A stretch of DNA of 64,000 nucleotides from Lepisosteus oculatus (lineage: Eukaryota; Chordata; Actinopteri; Semionotiformes; Lepisosteidae), in the NCBI RefSeq assembly GCF_040954835.1, contig NC_090697.1, positions 3,794,501 to 3,858,500 on the forward strand, read 5' to 3'. This document shows, piece after piece, positions 1 through 11,188 of the stretch. The first letter of the stretch is position 1; each line of letters opens with the position of its first letter. Below the pieces are notes generated by a model that worked only from the letters and a program-made list of their open reading frames with translations, was not told the DNA's origin and did no database searches. A program made the translations under genes and the position numbers.

Positions 1-883
1 AGCTTTTTAGTATAGATTACACTTTTCTAAAATGTATTTAAAAAATAAAAACGATTACAATCTAATCTTTCCACGTTTGATCCCAAGATCCCAAGAAAAA
101 TAAATCTAAACGGGGAGAAAGCTATGCTGAAAGTTTAAGATACTTAGAAGACAAAGATATCAATTTATGTTGCATTTGTCTGATTGTGAATCAAAAAACA
201 CATATATTTAAACACGTGTTTGCAATTTAAATCAAAACACGATTTAAATCAGTATAAATGTTTATATTGTAACGCATAGGTGAATATTGTTATTAAAATG
301 ACTTAAATTCGATCATCTGTCATTTGTCCTCCCCATCTGTCATTCTAATAAAGCACCTTGAATTGAATTGAATTGAGGGAGGGGTGGGGAGGGCGAGCGA
401 GAGAACCAGGAGAGACAGGCAAATTAGACACACTCCACAGACATTCACAACAGCGACATATCATAAAACGTTTGCACATATAGTTAAGTTATTACTTGGT
501 TTTCAAAGTGCAATGAAATACAATATTGTTGTTGTTGCTGTTATTGTTGTTTTTATCCTGTAAAGCATTTTGAGAAGCCACCTTTAAAGGCGATATATAA
601 AAGCCCTGAATCTTATGGAATGTGTTCCGCCGGGGATTCAAAAAATTTGTTTTTTTTTATCGCGTATCTAAGGAAATAGCAGTATAACTTTGTTCATGCA
701 GAAACAGTGGCATGTTACATTATTAATTTGGTGTCTTCTCTTGCCAGAAAGCTCTAAATTGCATTTTGAGTGCGGTTTTTGACTTTTTCTAAATTGCAAC
801 CCATAAATAAAGCTGATACAGTTTAGACTTATTTTAAACTGTATTACAGCAGCACAATGGACAATGCAACGTAAATTGCAAAA
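1..883. other. Intergenic, AT-rich, no gene seen
   Basis: No coding region is supported here. A purine-rich GGGAGGGG-type stretch lies at about 374-410. The segment at about 520-605 has a TTGTTGTTTTTAT run followed by a 'GTAAAGC.TTTTGAGAAG...GGCGATATATAA' pattern, which is a common 3' tail of fish SINE/LINE repeats; a related tail recurs at about 2232-2285. The short open frames are low-complexity and lack family resemblance. Confidence 0.4.
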
Positions 884-1090
884 ATGCACTTGGAATCTGT
901 CCAAGCCCTACTTTGTCAGGCATTTTCTTTTACTGCAACGGACATAAAAACTCCCTTGCTTTTAACAGAGCGTTTCATAATTTCTAACTACGAAAATTAT
1001 TTAAACTGGGACACTTATCATTCATTCCATTCCATTCCATTATCAGTCTTCCATTTCTCCCTAAATATTTTAAGCATGAAAGTTTTATGA
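884..1090 (+). repeat. Unclassified dispersed repeat, fragment
   Basis: The stretch with 'ACGGACATAAAAACTCCC' followed by 'TTAACAGAGCG' is found again near 15630, near 63270 and, on the other strand, near 4260. The following 'CCATTTCTCCCTAAA' matches about 15470. It therefore belongs to the large mosaic repeat family of this window. A partial second copy of its first part lies at about 1325-1385. No protein of known family is encoded. Confidence 0.6.
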
Positions 1091-1639
1091 AACGATACCC
1101 AAATATGCGATTGCTGTATGGAATGAATTTTAATTTAAAAAAATTATTTAACATGAAAATTAAGCTGTTTACATCTTCCGCCTGAGAACAGTCACCCGTT
1201 GCTACCCAACGCAGAAACACAGCCACTAACTAGCAAAGAGAGGACATTAGCTAGCCAATATGATAAAGAAATAAATGATTATTTTATTTCTTTTGCACAT
1301 TTATTTGAACATTTCCATCGATTGTACAAGCACTTGGAAACTGTCCAATCCCTAGTTCATCAGGCATTTTCTTTTACGCTGTAGGCATTCTCCCGGTCTG
1401 TGTCTTCTAGGATATAATGCCAGCGAACTCTTGTTTTTATGTCCACTATAACAGACAATCTCCTTTCCTTTTAACCGAGCGTCTAACCCCTCTGATTGGA
1501 GAAAAAAGACGTGCTGGTTTGCTATACATACTGTACCAGGAAGATGATTTCTTTCTATTTGAAACGTGTATTTTAAAAGTTTAAGAAGTAAAAACCTTAC
1601 AGCGTACACAGATTTCTAAACTGATCAGGATCGTTATCT

Positions 1640-2540
1640 TTGTCTTATCCATAATAATGTTCACCGCTCTGTCCAGCAAATTAATAATAAACTTTATTTT
1701 ATGTAGCGTTTTAAACGAATAAGTAATTAGATTGCTCATAAACCTAATCGCTTTTTCTACATAAACACAGCGTGATTGCTCTCTGAAAATGCTTTTTCTT
1801 TTTATTTAGGCTCAGATTTCAACTATAGATCGTATTATTATAAACTTTCTTGGAAAAATGTCCTTTATGTAAACCATGTTTGCTATTAATTCATTTAGGG
1901 CTAGAATATGTTCATTGTCTTCCAATCGAGTCGAGTTGACATTAGAAGCTTGCCACGCCCGGACTTTTACACCAATGCATTAGCATGTTAAAGCGATTTC
2001 ATTGAGGAGCCTAGCTTTCTTAACTAGTAAGTACTGAACTTCCTTGGTTTTGGAGGGGGAGGTGTCTTTCACTGGAAATCTCGCCCCCTTCTACTTTGAA
2101 AATACCTGTGAAACCGGTTTAATTCGTCACAGCCAGCACTCCCAGAGAGAGGGGGGTTGTACTCGTTAATGTCTTAGCCGGAACACATCATTATATCTCA
2201 TTTTGTATTTCTATAAAAAAATCGTTTGCCCAGTTTAACACTATTGCTGTTGTTTTTATCTTGTAAAGCGCTTTGAGGAGCACAGCTTTCTCACCACTTA
2301 GATTACTTTTTGATACCATCCTTACACAAAGCAGAAACTTCTTGTATTTTCCGATGACATACAAGTGGAAAGATTACAGATTTTAATCATCTTTTTTCTG
2401 AACCAGGGAAAATCTGATCATGTTTCACTATAACAATATTAAAAAACATTATTTTACATATCAACTTTTTAAGTGGCATCTCAAAGCAATACAGTAGATG
2501 TAAACCACAGATTACAAAGTAAATACCCAGACAAACGCAA
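1640..2540 (+). repeat. Unclassified dispersed repeat, mosaic segment
   Basis: Three blocks recur elsewhere. About 1705-1835 matches the opposite strand at about 17320-17545. About 1950-2015 matches 63625-63690 (GCCACNCCCGGACT..CATTGAGGAGCC). About 2385-2530 matches 16079-16250 and 63560-63625 (TCTGAACCNGGGAAAATC...). A block at 2045-2150 (GGGGGAGGTGTCTTTC.CTGG) recurs at 19618-19705. These are pieces of one large non-coding or decayed repeat family. Confidence 0.6.
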
Positions 2541-2863
2541 ATGCGTTTTTAATAAAATGCTTTTATTCATTCAGCAGATAGAGAGTGTAAAACCTGGGGG
2601 TAACAGCTGTTCCTTTTTCTGATCACTCGCTCTCTGGATAAACGTCTCACCTGTCCTGTTCTTTGTTTTCCTAATTTGCTGATTATGTCTTCTGCGATCC
2701 ACTCCTGCCCTCACACCTAAAGAAGACTATTTTAAATTTCTTTGCGCGGTCCATTGTGCAATTAACCCTTGTATGTGCTGTCCTTAAGGTGATATCACAT
2801 AAAGGTGATATGTAAAATAATGTTTTCATTATTGTTATAGAGAAAATTATTGTTCAGAAAAAA

Positions 2864-2875
2864 ATATCTAAAGTA
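2864..2875. repeat. Left target-site duplication of palindromic PLE
   Basis: ATATCTAAAGTA occurs here and again, identical, at 4091-4102, directly flanking the inverted PLE insertion. Confidence 0.8.
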
Positions 2876-2918
2876 ACAAGTAATAGGTTTATTCCATGCT
2901 GAAAAAAAGAAGAAAGAG

Positions 2919-2951
2919 AACACAACGTTTCGGCCGTGGAGCCTTCTTCAG
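2919..2951 (-). ncRNA. Hammerhead-ribozyme-like motif in PLE terminal region
   Basis: On the minus strand the sequence runs CTGAAGA, a GGC/GCC helix, then GAAAC and GTTGTG. This matches the CUGANGA...GAAA core of minimal type I hammerheads known from Penelope-like terminal repeats. The base at the expected cleavage position appears to be G (GUG), which is unfavourable, so activity is uncertain. Confidence 0.4.
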
Positions 2952-3969
2952 GTGTGAGAGAGACAGGGCAGTAGGCAAAGGTAAAGTAGCTGGAGAACAA
3001 AGGTTGGGAGGGAGGAGGAGTGAGAGGCGGGAGCAGGGGACAGAAAGAGAGGCCAATCAAGAGGTGTGAAGTCAGAATGGGTGCAGAGAGGTGTGAAATG
3101 AAACTTCCAATGAATGGAGAAAATTTAAAAGAACAGTAATCTGTCGTTAAGGGAAGGGAGAATGTGTGATCCTAACTGCAGAATAATTTTAGTTTCGGTG
3201 GTCTTTCTGATGTATGAGTTCGGAAAACCGTCTTTGAGAACACAGACGGAGAGATTAGTGTGGTCGTGGCCGTCAGAGGTGAAATGAGAAACAATGGGCT
3301 TGGAGAGATCTTTAATCTTCACAGCCCTGACGTGTTCTCTGAAGCGGTCTCCGAGTCTCCTTCCTGTTTCACCAATGTAGATGGCTGGGCATTTACTGCA
3401 AGAGATACAGTAAATAAGGTTGCTGGAGGTACAAGATGCTGTCTGGGTGATCCGGAATTGTCCTGAGGGGCCTTGAATGAGTGTGGTGGTGGCTGTGTAC
3501 TTGCAGGTGATACAGCGAGCTCTGTTGCAAGGGAAAGTGCCTGGTGTGGATGGTTGTTGAGGGCGGTCGGAGACCGCTTCAGAGAACACGTCAGGGCTGT
3601 GAAGATTAAAGATCTCTCCAAGCCCATTGTTTCTCATTTCACCTCTGACGGCCACGACCACACTAATCTCTCCGTCTGTGTTCTCAAAGACGGTTTTCCG
3701 AACTCATACATCAGAAAGACCACCGAAACTAAAATTATTCTGCAGTTAGGATCACACATTCTCCCTTCCCTTAACGACAGATTACTGTTCTTTTAAATTT
3801 TCTCCATTCATTGGAAGTTTCATTTCACACCTCTCTGCACCCATTCTGACTTCACACCTCTTGATTGGCCTCTCTTTCTGTCCCCTGCTCCCGCCTCTCA
3901 CTCCTCCTCCCTCCCAACCTTTGTTCTCCAGCTACTTTACCTTTGCCTACTGCCCTGTCTCTCTCACAC

Positions 3970-4003
3970 CTGAAGAAGGCTCCACGGCCGAAACGTTGTG
4001 TTC
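3970..4003 (+). ncRNA. Hammerhead-ribozyme-like motif in PLE terminal region
   Basis: Plus-strand partner of the motif at 2919-2951: CTGAAGA, short GGC/GCC stem, GAAAC, GTTGTG. Same caveat about the cleavage-site base. Further copies lie near 29166 and in the mini-dimer at 6.45-6.52 kb. Confidence 0.4.
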
Positions 4004-4090
4004 TCTTTCTTCTTTTTTTCAGCATGGAATAAACCTATTACTTGTTCCTTTGCAGCCTACGCATGCTGACGCAGCTACCCACCTGAACTA

Positions 4091-4102
4091 ATATCTAAAG
4101 TA
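4091..4102. repeat. Right target-site duplication of palindromic PLE
   Basis: Identical to 2864-2875 (ATATCTAAAGTA). Confidence 0.8.
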
Positions 4103-4922
4103 TACTAGTTTGTCACAAGTATACTTTTAATACAGTCTTTGCTGTGCTCTAGAGGATCCTTGTGATATTTCGAGCTCTGGTTGAATGATAAGTGTCGCAG
4201 TTTAAATAAATTCCGTAGTTGGAAATTATGGAACGCTCTGTTAAAAGCAAGGGAGTTTTTATGTCCGTTGCAGTTTTCTTGCAACATGAATATAATTATA
4301 TCGTTATTAATTTCTTTAGATACGCGATTCCATATTATAGTCCCTTTTAATTAAATTCTTCAAGTATGCTTGTTGACTCCGGTATCACGTTAGTTAAAGA
4401 CTTCGATGCTTAAAATGTTTAGGGAGAAATGGAATACTGGTGTGTATGTTTTCTTTAAAGTACCGAGACCAGCCATATACTGTATGTTTAAGTTCCAAAA
4501 TTAATATCGTTTATGGCCTTCACACGCGTTACAGTATGCTCCTATTCTTTTTATGCTCATGTACTATGATTTCCCTTCAGTGGTAAAATTCCATATAAAT
4601 ATTCAATAAAACAGGCACAGTTAAGACATTAAATATACATATACATACTGTATACAGTACAGTTTGCATACGGTAATATCTTTATGTTCCTAAATCAATC
4701 TCTTTTATGAGCATGTGAAAGGCATGGTGAATCGATTCTCAAAAATTACTGTACTTTGCATGATTGGAAACAAATGCGTGATTGCGAAATGCTGTGGTGT
4801 TACTTTTACAAAGACTTTTACTTTTACCGGTAACTCGCGGTAGACTGCGTAAAGCACACCGGAAAATAATGCGGTATCGCCTGTGCATTTTGAATGGCTG
4901 CATCTGTAAGAGCATACGGACA
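4103..4922 (-). repeat. Unclassified dispersed repeat, long copy
   Basis: The minus strand reads the same family as 62890-63420 and 15100-15700. About 4390-4815 is nearly identical to 20580-20943, a distinctive piece being TATACTGTATGTTTA..TTCCAAAAT. The right end has ATTTTGAATGGCTGCATC, also present at 21236-21253 and, inverted, at 15117 and 62892; this looks like a family terminus. No transposase or RT is visible, so it is either non-autonomous or a decayed piece. Confidence 0.65.
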
Positions 4923-4924
4923 CT

Positions 4925-5272
4925 TACCACTAGATTCTTCAATAGCTTTAATCCACAGGCATTGAGATTGCCGAACACATTTAGCCATCCCCCTCGGACC
5001 ACACCTACACCATCACCATCTACCTCTTTATGATTTCTTATCTATTGCACATCTCCAGTCATTGTTTACACGTCTGTATTGTTTACATTCAAACTGTCTA
5101 CATGTTTACTTGCACATTGTCTACTGTTTGTTTGTATATTGTCTTGATGCACTGTTTGCACTTTGTTTTGTTTTTGACACTTGTTTTACAATCGAGAGAC
5201 TTTCTGTAAGTAAGAATTCCATTGTACCAGTACCGGTTACATATGGCAATAAAGTTCAAGTTCAAGTTCAAG
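4925..5272 (+). mobile_element. LINE 3' end (L2/CR1/Rex1 group), truncated
   Basis: A short coding remnant (RFFNSFNPQALR-like) is followed by a low-complexity 3' UTR rich in TTTGCAC/TTGTTTAC, then a 'TTCCATTGTACC...GGCAATAAAGTTCAAG' end with a (TTCAAG)n tail at about 5256-5271. This layout is typical of the 3' ends of fish L2/Rex1-type LINEs. The 5' part is absent. A PLE piece begins directly after the tail. Confidence 0.6.
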
Positions 5273-5605
5273 ATGCCATCTGGGTGATCCAGAATTGTCC
5301 TGAGGGGCCTTGAATAAGTGTGGTGTTAGATGTACTTGCAGGTGATACAGCGAGCTCTGTTACAAGGTAAAAATGCCTGGTTGTGGATGGTTGTTGAGGG
5401 CGGTCAAGGGAGCTGTGAACAAGAAGGTTGCGCAGATTAGGTGGTTGGCGATATGAGATGATGTGGCGTTCAGAAAAGAGGGCCTCAGTGTAGGGATCAT
5501 CCTGTAGGATGGAAAAGTTGTGGTTAATAGTCCTGGAGATAGGAAGTGTGTTGGGGTGGTAGGGAAGCACCAAAGGAATGCAATTGTTATGGCGGAGATT
5601 CATGA
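5270..5605 (-). mobile_element. Penelope-like element fragment, diverged
   Basis: The minus-strand translation contains IPLVLPYHPNTLP, a TINHNFSILQDDP block and IQGPSGQFWITQ, each matching the intact-looking PLE segment at 28.3-28.7 kb. It covers the linker between the RT and the GIY-YIG domain and lacks both ends. It is more diverged than the 2.9-kb dimer. Confidence 0.75.
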
Positions 5606-5610
5606 TTGTT

Positions 5611-6390
5611 AAAATATCAATATAATGTACGTAATATTTACAACTTTATTATTTTTTTCAAAATAGTCTTTATTTGTTAAAAGTAAAATGTGTGCCTTAA
5701 CAGGGAATCAAATACTGACCTCCAGGTTGATAGTCAAGCACCCCATGTACTGTGCCAAAGTGTCATTAAGACGCAATGCTGAAACAGACAGGTTAAAACG
5801 TTTCCAACGTAATCATGAGTGAATGAGTTAAAGAAATTGATGCAGATGTTTACAAAGAAAGTGGAATACCGTAATACTTTGAGCTATATAAATATATTAT
5901 ATTTAGATCTTTAAATTAATATTGTTATTAATTTCTTTAGATATGCAATTCCTTATTATAATTATTATAAATGATAATTGTTTGACTGTGCCGTAAAACA
6001 AATATCTCCTTGGGGACTATAAAGCTTGAAATTGAAATTATATTGCCTATTAAGATTCTAAAAAGTACATGCTTTTTTAGTTGTAGAAATAGTGCTTTTA
6101 GTTGTAGAAATAGTGCTTTGTGTGGACGTTGATCAGTGCAGACCTGGTTACAAATGCACCTTACAATAAATGACAATTTAATTCAAATTACTACTCAAAA
6201 TCTTTATTTTAATCTGGTCTCTTTTTTAACCATATGTGTTAATTTGTGTTTTTAACTATGACATGTTTTGAAAGCCTCTATGATATATTTTCTCCAACTG
6301 TCACAAAAATATACATAATTGTTCTGCTTGCTGTATAGTGTAGATAATAAAAACACTTCATGCATTAAGAGCTGGGAGGTAAAACCCATG
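5611..6390. other. Intergenic, AT-rich, no gene seen
   Basis: No coding or RNA gene recognised. A tandem doublet of about 24 bp (TTTTAGTTGTAGAAATAGTGC) lies at about 6075-6118. Confidence 0.4.
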
Positions 6391-6403
6391 TTCATTTCTG
6401 TTT
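6391..6403. repeat. Left target-site duplication of mini PLE dimer
   Basis: TTCATTTCTGTTT, identical to 6605-6617. Confidence 0.78.
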
Positions 6404-6604
6404 GGGAACAAGTAAAAGGTTTATTCCATGCTGAAAAAAAGAAGAAAGAGAGCACAATGTTTCGGCCGTGGAGCCTTCTTCAGGTGTGAAGAAGGCTCCA
6501 CGGCTGAAACGTTGTGCTCTCTTTCTTCTTTTTTTCAGCATGGAATAAACCTATTACTTGTTCCTTTGCAGCCTACGCATGCTGACGCAGCTACCCACCT
6601 GAAC
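6404..6604. mobile_element. Miniature palindromic Penelope-like insertion
   Basis: About 80 bp of minus-strand PLE 3' end abuts about 120 bp of plus-strand PLE 3' end; the centre of symmetry is near 6484. Both arms carry the GAATAAACC terminal block and the GAAAC hammerhead-like core; only the right arm extends into the GCAGCCTACGCATGC outer tail. A 13-bp TSD flanks it. It is the same head-to-head architecture as 2876-4090, reduced to the terminal region. Confidence 0.85.
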
Positions 6605-6617
6605 TTCATTTCTGTTT
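6605..6617. repeat. Right target-site duplication of mini PLE dimer
   Basis: TTCATTTCTGTTT, identical to 6391-6403. Confidence 0.78.
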
Positions 6618-7284
6618 ACTGCATTTTTAAAAACTATTTACATTTGCCTGATTTGTACTGCCCAGTTGTGTGTTTCTCAAATACCATGTATCTGAGCTGG
6701 GTAATTTAGGTATATTTGTTGATGCTCTCATCTAGATATTGTGTGGAAGCAATAAAATAAGCAGAATGCTTGGGTATATAACAAATGGCATGGAATATAA
6801 ATCCAGGGAACATTTGCTTGAACTTTAGAATGCACTAGTAAAGCAACATATAAAATATAATGTGCTGTCTACCAAAATTATATTCTTGTGCTACTATAGT
6901 CTTAGAGTTCCTAGAAAGACAAATGGAATGATTCCTGGTTTTAGGGGATTATCATAATGCGACAGTTTTAGGGAGAACATGCTTTTTAGTCTTCAGTGAA
7001 GATTTAATTCTAGAACATGTGATCCTAAGTGCTACAGGTTCCTCCTTTGGGGATTTGTTTTATTCTTAAGCCACAATTCTAATTAATATGTAAATCATGG
7101 GGGATTAGGACAAAGTTACCTTTTTTTCCCTGACCAGGAAACTGGCTTGGAGTGGAGAATTGTTAAGAAAAAATGTTAACAAAAAACAGCTATTTGTGCT
7201 TATTATTATTTGTTTTTATATGCTTATTTAAAAAAATGTTATTATATTTATTATTTATTTTATTTATTTCCATTATTAATATTG
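6618..7284. other. Intergenic, AT-rich, no gene seen
   Basis: No coding region supported; includes a TTATTTATTTTATTTATTTCC low-complexity stretch near 7250. Confidence 0.4.
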
Positions 7285-7560
7285 GCATTGTGGCTAAGGA
7301 TCTGTGTCTGTGGCTGGAAAGTTGCCAGTTCAAATCTCGTGTCCGGAAGAGGAATTCTACTCCACTGGGCCCCTGAGCAAAGCCCTTAACCCCAACTGTT
7401 CCAGGGGTGCCGTATAATTGGCTGACCCTGCACTCTGACCCCAGGCTTCTCTCTCCCTATCTGTGTGTCTCATGGAGAGCAAACTGAGGTACAGTATGTG
7501 AAAAGACAAATTCCTAATGCAAGAAAGCGTATATGGTTAATTAAGTGATCTTATTTTTAT
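7285..7560 (+). mobile_element. V-SINE-like SINE
   Basis: A tRNA-like head (GTGGCTAAGGATCTGTG as A box; GCCAGTTCAAATCTCG as B box) is followed by the fish V-SINE-like core 'CTGAGCAAAGCCCTTAACCCC...TGTTCCAGGGGTGCCGTAT'. V-SINEs are transcribed by RNA polymerase III and moved by partner LINEs. The copy is moderately diverged. Confidence 0.75.
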
Positions 7561-7689
7561 TATTAATAATAATGAGAATAATATTATTGTTATGATAATT
7601 ATTCATTTTATGTTTCATGGAATAAAAAAAATACTATAAAAAAGAATACTATAGTTATAGCTTATGTATTTTCTCAAAAAGTTGTCAAT

Positions 7690-9200
7690 TTGTTATAAGC
7701 CCTCTGACCAGGAATACAGCTTGTGCAGTGAGGAACTGCAATTTGCCAATCACACGAAACCTCATTACGTGCACTTTTACCTTACGAGGTCCAGGAGGAA
7801 TAATGCCTAATCAGGTCACCTTTAAAAAGGCCTAAATTCAAAGCTTAGGTCACTTCAAGAAAAATGCCACACTTAGTCAGTTTTCTGTGGATTCCATAAT
7901 GCCTGGAGTGTCACCAGAAGCAAGGGAGAGGACTATTGGCATGTTGCAGGCAGGCATGTCATGGCCCAGCATTGCCAGACACTATGGAGTAAGCCGCTCC
8001 ACTGTGTCCCAACTGCAGAGAAGGTTTCAATAGACCGGCAGGACAGATGACCATCCAAGATCTGGTTGCCCTCGAGTGACCACACCAGAGCAGGACCGAC
8101 ACATCAGACTGGTCCATCTGAGAGATCTTTTCATATCTGCCACCTGTATTGCTGCTGAAACTGCCTGCAGACAAAATGCCTGCCTTAGTGACAGGACAGT
8201 GAGGCTCCAATCTGCTGGCCCTATAGCAAGGCGACCTGTCAGAGGCCCTCTGCTCACACCTCCTAGACATCACACCCGACTGGCTTGGGCCAGACAGAGG
8301 CTGTGATGGACCCGTCAGCAGTGGCATCAGGTCCTCTTTACAGATGAGTCACTCTTCAGCCTGTTCCATGCAGACGGGAGGCCTGTCATCTCACCACAGC
8401 TCTGTTCTACAATGGCTACAGTGTAACACATCTACGTTAAGACTCAGGGGGCTAAGGCAGACAGTTCCATATCTTTGCAATTATGAAATTGGGCATGACA
8501 ACTTCATATCCTGGGGATAACAAGGGATCCTGGTGATTCTCTTGCTAACCACTCCATACAGAAGACCAGTTCCTGTTCTCGAACCACCTAGTCCTTAGAT
8601 TAGAATTTGTAACAGCACAATTCTACCACTAACCAGTCCCACTAACAGGGAAATGGGACACCAGAGCAGTTCAGCTACACCCTAATGAACATGCTACGTA
8701 CACTGAGGCTGGACCAGGAAGCAGACTGTAGAGATCTTGACCCAGGTTTACAACTGCACCATATTTACAGTCCGCATTTCCTCGTGTTTGGGAGGCAGGT
8801 CAGGCTGCCATTAAATCTTGTGCTTGGACAGCCATGACATAATGAAGATCCTGAGCTAGAAGACTAGGCTATGCAGCTCTAGGATTTACTATGAGCAGCA
8901 TGCCACAAACCTGCTGTAAGTTGCGTGCAAACAGATGATCGCAGACCTCTGGGAAGGGGAACCTTATAGGGAGGGCAGGAAAAGAGGAGATTTACCTGTG
9001 TATGTGGTGCACTCTGAAAGAGGTGGAGAACAATACAGTGTGCACCAGAATCACCTTTGCCTCAAAAGTCCTGGGAGAAGACAGCCGGAGGACTGAACGG
9101 TGAGGGGTTGAATCAGGGGACTGAGAATGGTCAGGACACTGAGGGGGCAGATATCACGGCATAGCTGTAGCTGTATGTTATAGCTTTACAGTATAAGCTT
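7690..9200 (+). mobile_element. Tc1/mariner-type DNA transposon relic
   Basis: Contains the transposase relic at 7899-8415. The flanks (about 7690-7898 and 8420-9200) are taken as the rest of the element or adjacent decayed repeat; no clear terminal inverted repeats could be matched by eye, so the limits are approximate. The block after about 8420 has no recognisable catalytic C-terminus. Confidence 0.5.
7899..8415 (+). pseudogene. Tc1-like transposase, degenerate
   Basis: Reading from the ATG at 7899, one frame gives MPGVSPEARERTIGMLQAG, then a helix-turn-helix (SIARHYGVSRSTVSQLQRR) typical of Tc1 transposases, a TTPEQDRHIR linker, an RRPVRGPLLTPPRH segment and WHQVLFTDES, which holds the second catalytic aspartate of the DD34E/D domain. 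The frame is interrupted by TAG at 8031 and TGA at 8304, where related proteins have a sense codon (the latter probably CGA, a CpG decay). The third catalytic residue is not recognisable. Transposase would cut and paste the element; this copy is inactive. Confidence 0.8.
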
Positions 9201-11180
9201 TACCCTATGTTATACCATATCGTTTGTGTGTTTTTTTGTTATGATCTTTCTCTCTCTGATTACCTTAAATGTTTCAGATTGAGACCTGAGTGAGAGATGT
9301 TCCTTCTGAATGGGTGGGTCTGGCATTTCCTTGTATAAGACCCATCAAACCATCGTGAAGCAGCCTTGCTCTCTTCCACACAGGATTCTATCCTATGGTC
9401 TGACTGCTTGTGTTTATTAATAGACCAACTGTTGTTTACTGTTTTTGACATATGATCACAGTGCCTTTTTGTGCTTGTTTCTCCTTTTCTCTTTTGTATA
9501 GATGTGTTATTTTGTTTTTATGTACGTAGGGAAGAGTGAGAGCTAAAAGGCAGTCTGCAGAAGACTTTTCTGTGGAGAAAGTTTGTTTTTTTACATTGTA
9601 ACAGAACCGGGGTTTAGGCTGTAGCACTCTAATTGAATTGACAGTGATGTGCAGAATCACAATAACTGACAAGGAGGGATGATTGACAGTGATTGATGAC
9701 AGGGTCTGGGGGACCCTGTTGGAGGGAGGAGACTCAGAAGAGAACAGGGCCAAACTTCAGCCCTTACTCTCAGTGAAACTGCCAGGGATCAAAAAGACTG
9801 ACTTTCAGTCCCACAGTGGCACATTTTATATGTTAGTAAATATACTTACATGAAGTACAGTATATGTACTTCATGTACTTACTATTTTAGAACTGTAGGT
9901 GGTTTTATCTTTAATGATATCCCTGTTTTTTTGGTTAAGGTTTAAGTGTTCATACTTCCATATTAAATTCCCATAAAAAATATGGGAGGCTGTTGGGGTA
10001 AGATAATATTGATATTGATATATAAGATTATATTATATGAGTCTCTCCTAATAAGAACATCTATTCTGGAATAATAATCATTAATAATAATTTCTTGAAT
10101 TTTAAAGAACTCAAAGCAATATCATAATTTATTTATCCTGCACAAGCCCCTGCTGATACAAGTACTGAATTTGCAATGAGTACTGTATAGGGAAATTACT
10201 GCATGAGTTGCTGAAGAAAATCTAATAAAAAACAGACAGGATGAGTTATGCATAAAACCTTTAATTCGCTGATATAATATTATATAAATAATGTATTGAT
10301 AAATATTTCAGAGGGAAAACAATTTAAACTGTCCCCAATGTCACCTATCCCCATGGTCAGTGTGTGATATGCTCATGATTTCCTTTTAGCATCATGCTAA
10401 CAAAGCAATAATGTTATGTGGAGACATTGTAAGAGTCTTTCCCGATAAGAACTCTTCATGTTTTTCTTTCAGCTGAAAGCATTGTTGACTTGCAGAGATT
10501 AGTACTACTAAAGATTTAGTGTTCTCATCTGTTTAATTGTTTTATCTTACTACTAGAGTATCACAATAATAAATTCACGTAGAACAGCTTATAGTAGTGA
10601 CAGCGTAGATCATGAAAAACATGCTTATCTACAATAAAGCCAAAACAGTCAGAAAAGGGATTTACAGATCAGTAAATCTTCATAAATTATGTAGACAATC
10701 TCTCTTATTTTGAAAAGAACAATTGCATTTATTTTACTTATAGATATCTGGGTTATTTTATTATAAATATCAGTACACTATGTTCAAATCAATATATGTA
10801 TCACAACTATTGTTACCTCTTTAAGAAATAAATATATATCAATGTAACCTATATTGTTGGGGTTAAATCTATTTTTCATTATATTAACAGTATTATTTTA
10901 TTTGTTTTAATGTTCTGTCTTACTATCTGAAATTTGCATTTTTGCTTTATTGGCAATGGAAAGATTAAATAAAATTGAATATGGAACAAGCAAAGTATTT
11001 GTGAGTGATAACAATTAAGCCTTTGTTTTTTGGTAATGTTGTTGCATAATGGCACAATATCATGTTTACTCACCAATGGGGAATACTGTAGTTCCATAAG
11101 GGAAAGAGATGGTGATACTACAGTATGGATCACCAGTAATTACTGACAAAACACCAGATAATGCCACTGGGCTTTTAGAG
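9201..11180. other. Receptor-unit upstream DNA, no gene
   Basis: From about 9915 (TTTTGGTTAAGGTTTAAGTG) this DNA resembles 23555-24600 and 36330-37330, so it is the upstream part of a duplicated receptor unit. Diagnostic shared pieces are 'GGAACAAGCAAAGTATTTG' (10983, 37148) and the block 11075-11140 versus 37240-37315. No independent gene is supported. Confidence 0.55.
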
Positions 11181-11188
11181 GGTGATAG

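Larger units (their letters stand above)
2876..4090. mobile_element. Penelope-like element, inverted dimer of two 5'-truncated copies
   Basis: The left part (2876 to about 3566) is a minus-strand PLE 3' end and the right part (about 3567-4090) is a plus-strand copy of the same 3' end, joined head to head so that both outer ends are element 3' ends. The minus-strand part encodes the C-terminal GIY-YIG endonuclease region, recognised by a CKYT segment, a CISCSKC segment and the core CPAIYIGETGRRLGDRFREH; the plus-strand part begins inside that core. The arms are nearly identical over about 480 bp, so the insertion is young. A 12-bp TSD (2864-2875, 4091-4102) shows one integration event. The GIY-YIG plus upstream RT arrangement seen in the 28-kb copy is characteristic of Penelope/Poseidon-type elements. 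The insertion splits an older dispersed repeat: flanking 'CTAGTATAC'-type sequence recurs near 16065 and 63540. Confidence 0.88.

Noticed and set aside
3125-3661. 178-residue minus-strand open frame as a single host protein
   Set aside because: The frame crosses the junction of the PLE inverted dimer; its first 31 residues are antisense to the other arm and the rest is PLE endonuclease region.
8027-8327. Minus-strand frames of 76 and 122 residues opposite the Tc1 relic
   Set aside because: They are antisense shadows; only the plus strand gives transposase motifs.
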